A DNA stretch of 64,000 nucleotides from Daphnia carinata (Eukaryota; Arthropoda; Branchiopoda; Diplostraca; Daphniidae). The stretch lies in contig NC_081334.1 of assembly GCF_022539665.2 (NCBI RefSeq), positions 558,001-622,000 on the forward strand, given 5' to 3'. The notes under the pieces are model-generated. The model had not been told where the DNA came from. It ran no database searches and saw nothing but the letters and a program-made list of their open reading frames with translations. A program made the position numbers and the translations under genes. Shown one piece after another: positions 61,565 through 64,000 of the stretch. Numbering within the stretch: position 1 is the stretch's first letter; each line of letters opens with the position of its first letter.

Positions 61565-63392
61565 ACTACAGTTTATACATTGATAGTTATAGTTATGGCA
61601 GCATGTTTTATTGCTCTTTGAATTCCAATCTTCATTGATACCCAAACAAATGTAAATTAGTTTTGAATCCAAGAACTTTGTGTCCTCTTATGTTACATGC
61701 ACGTAAATTATGTAGAAGGAATAATTTCTTTCGTTTCCCCCGACTAAAAGTTTGCTCGTTTGTAAAGGCTATCAAATCACTATTTTTGGTGGCGAAACAA
61801 GATTCCTTGTTTATTTGTTTATTTTTTAATTTTTTTTTCACGTTTTTCGTGTATCATCATGAGCTGTGCTTCAGCCAAGAATTTCATCCTGGTTAGGGAT
61901 TTACATTAGAAAAATAACCTACTTTCAAGGTTTATGCAATGAATGGTGCCTTGTACTTGTTCTAATTTGTGTTTATTACTGTTCAAGAACCCTTACTGAA
62001 CTTGTATAACATCAGACGAATATCTAGGTTATCAATAACTATAGTTATCCACGTCCAATACTCGAAAACTCGATGTTCTTGTACAATTCGTCCAGTGTTA
62101 CATGCGAATGCCGCTCGGTTTTGCCCAAATTTGCTTATGAGAGAAAAGCGGGATAATCTTTTGCCTGAGGATATATTTCTTGGCAGTTTCTGTTGGCTGT
62201 TAGTATTTTCGTTTTGCCTCACGACAGTTGGAGACATATAAGCTCTATGCGTCGGTTGTTTACGCATGCCTTTTTCACAAACTCTCCTGGCCAACGTGCG
62301 TTAATGAAATAGAATGAACAAAACATGGGCTTAAAAAAAAGTTTTCAGCCATAACTGTTTAAGCACACATGTTGGTTGTCATTTTTCTTATTCAATTGGT
62401 GCTGTAGTACGGTACAGTATTGCACTATTCTCAGTTTGCGCATGTCTTTGTGAAAAAGAGAATACTTTTGCAAGAAAAACTCTTGTTATCGTAGCATCCA
62501 GTGATACTTGGATGACACGCTGGCAAGCAATTTGGGAACTCGATACATTTTCATCTTGATATCGCACAAATCCTTAGAGAGCTAGAGAGCTCCCCAGTGT
62601 TCCACAATTATTCATTGAAACTCTTCTTTCGTGAAAGACCTCATGTTCATGGTTTTTCGTACTGTAAAACTTGGATTGCACTGGGAAGTCTGATACAGTC
62701 GTAAATGTGGATTAAGTTTCCCTTTCGTTTTTCACGGTCAGAGGTATTACAAAGTGCCATTCTTTTCTACAGAACAACCTTATTCATTGTTTCTTGGTGA
62801 TGCACTTTTGATTACTTTTCATTTGCGGCGTATCACGTGTCAATTGAAGGCACTGTACTTTGTCTCGAGTCACGTAGTACAGTGACGTTCTTAACGAACC
62901 AAACTGTAAGGACAGTCTTATCTGCTTCGTCGCCATGCGACATGATTCACATAATCAACGATTTCGACCGGTTGACTATTAATTGACAGGTGTATCTCTA
63001 TAAAGTGTAAAATCCCTTGTGAGCTTAAGCAGGTGAAGGCCATTTGGGTTTTTCTGTTGTTGGGATACCAATTCTTGATTACTTACCTTATTTACTACGC
63101 TATAACGTATGTCATCTTCACTTGCATGTTTCAAAGACAAATTTCACTGTTTACTGTTACGTTCCAAACTTTGTCAAGTCTAGACATATTTATGCAACAA
63201 AGAAAGTGATAAAACATGCGTCAAACTCGCATCTATCTCTGAACAAACTTATCCCGATACACACGATAACAATGCTTTTAAAACGGATGCCAATAAAATC
63301 TTTTATTATTACTTTTTGTTTTTTCGTCAATTACATGGATTGCATTTATCAGTTCAAACAAGTAGTTGAAATGAATCGTCCTAAAGATGTGT
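61565..63392. other. Intergenic sequence, no gene seen
   Basis: AT-rich sequence with scattered short ORFs on both strands. The 122-codon plus-strand ORF at 63044-63412 overlaps the protease 3' end and shows no gene-like signals. The right end must contain the 3' UTR of the minus-strand protease; a minus-strand AATAAA occurs at 63302-63307. Confidence 0.5.
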
Positions 63393-64000
63393 TTACAGAA
63401 CCAAGCCGGTGATGCTGCTGATCCAGGACAGGTAGCTGGAAACGCGAGCCTGTTGTATGCGAAAAAAAAAAGTATTGTTTAATAACAGGTCGTAAGTCAG
63501 GAAAACATCAGTAAATCCCGTACATATCCGTCGGGGTTTCCGGATTCGCATCCAGCAGAGGAAACAAAGGAGGTGACACCGATCTGGGTGTATTGTCCGT
63601 TGCTGTTAATGACGCTCATAGCAGAGCCGCTGTCTCCCTGTTTAAACATTTTTGAATTCATAAAAAATTACTTCTTTTCCAGCTCAGTTTAAAATTGTAT
63701 CCTCTTACGTTGCAAGTGCCAGAGTTGGTGGCAGTGAAAGATGTGCAAATCTAAAAATTAAATCGTGAAAGCTTAAGTTACAAAAAGAATTGACATGACT
63801 TAAAACTTGTGTAAATCTTACGGTGCTTGGCCTGATGATGAGGCCGTAGGTCTAAAAACATGAGATAAACAAGAAGAAAATTTCCGTTAGTAATGACAGA
63901 GCTTTTGACATTTTTAGAGGGAAAAGTCATACGTTTTGGCATTCTGCGTTGCTGATAACGGTGACGGTAGATTTCTGCAAAGTCGGGCTGATTCCACCGG
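63393..64000 (-). CDS. Chymotrypsin-like serine protease (S1), C-terminal part, runs off the window
   Basis: Exons seen in transcript order: 64000-63933 (continues beyond), 63851-63822, 63750-63709, 63638-63524, 63449-63393. They encode TLQKSTVTVISNAECQN, then TYGLIIRPST, ICTSFTATNSGTCN, GDSGSAMSVINSNGQYTQIG..., and ARVSSYLSWISSITGLVL before the stop. The catalytic Ser lies in GDSGSA, and the Cys spacing fits the S1 fold. The N terminus, with the propeptide, His and Asp, is outside the window. The product is probably a secreted digestive endopeptidase, as S1 chymotrypsins are in crustacean guts. The donor after GGATAT (GTACGG) is weak but required by the family frame. Confidence 0.9.

Noticed and set aside
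63044-63412. 122-codon plus-strand ORF overlapping the protease 3' end
   Set aside because: Overlaps real minus-strand coding sequence, AT-rich composition, no recognisable features.
1-64000. CRISPR arrays, rRNA genes, bacterial operons
   Set aside because: None seen. The direct repeats are tandem duplicates, microsatellites or coding repeats, and gene structure is eukaryotic throughout.

Overview
The window is eukaryotic nuclear DNA, most probably from a branchiopod crustacean such as Daphnia. The evidence is intron-rich genes with short GT-AG introns (often 60-80 bp), arthropod-type families (GH35 beta-galactosidase, six-repeat cytosolic gelsolin, a single-pass ZP-N protein, a chymotrypsin-like protease) and AT-rich intergenic DNA with many poly-T and poly-A tracts. 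The species is an inference; no database search was possible. All exon structures were assembled by hand from splice sites, reading-frame continuity and family alignment.

Region 1 (1-30133) is a tandem locus with a gelsolin gene (minus strand) and a beta-galactosidase gene (plus strand) placed head to head. Copy A (1-10217) holds an intact 12-exon GH35 beta-galactosidase (463-3769) and an intact 16-exon gelsolin (5408-10215). Copy B (10218-21833) carries a beta-galactosidase pseudogene (13395-15325) and a gelsolin pseudogene cut off after its third repeat (18368-21831). Copy C (21834 to about 30133) carries a second beta-galactosidase pseudogene (25007-26942) and then runs into the unique flank. 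Position 1 matches the bases just upstream of the gelsolin start codons at 10215 and 21831, so another gelsolin probably lies left of the window. In B and C the first four beta-galactosidase exons are replaced by a 2.6-kb segment with a 200-aa basic ORF, a 69-bp triple repeat and a cluster of stem-loops.

Region 2 (about 26.9-36.6 kb) holds a gene for a type I membrane protein (32684-36617). It has a signal peptide, one ZP-N-like module, one transmembrane helix and a cytoplasmic tail of about 900 residues. The tail carries a tandem repeat in which five units contain a PPxY motif. Its likely promoter or 5' exon lies in the part of the unit duplicated in B and C.

Region 3 (about 36.6-57.8 kb) is a long intergenic stretch followed by a five-exon gene (43018-57797) for a 2135-aa, largely disordered protein I do not recognise. 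Region 4 (57.8-64 kb) has an unrecognised two-exon gene for 226 aa (60740-61564) and, on the minus strand, the 3' end of a chymotrypsin-like serine protease (63393 to the window end).

The most informative features are the layered history of the tandem locus (conversion-like divergence pattern, a snap-back hairpin mutation, the 5' replacement segment) and the PPxY array of the ZP-N protein.
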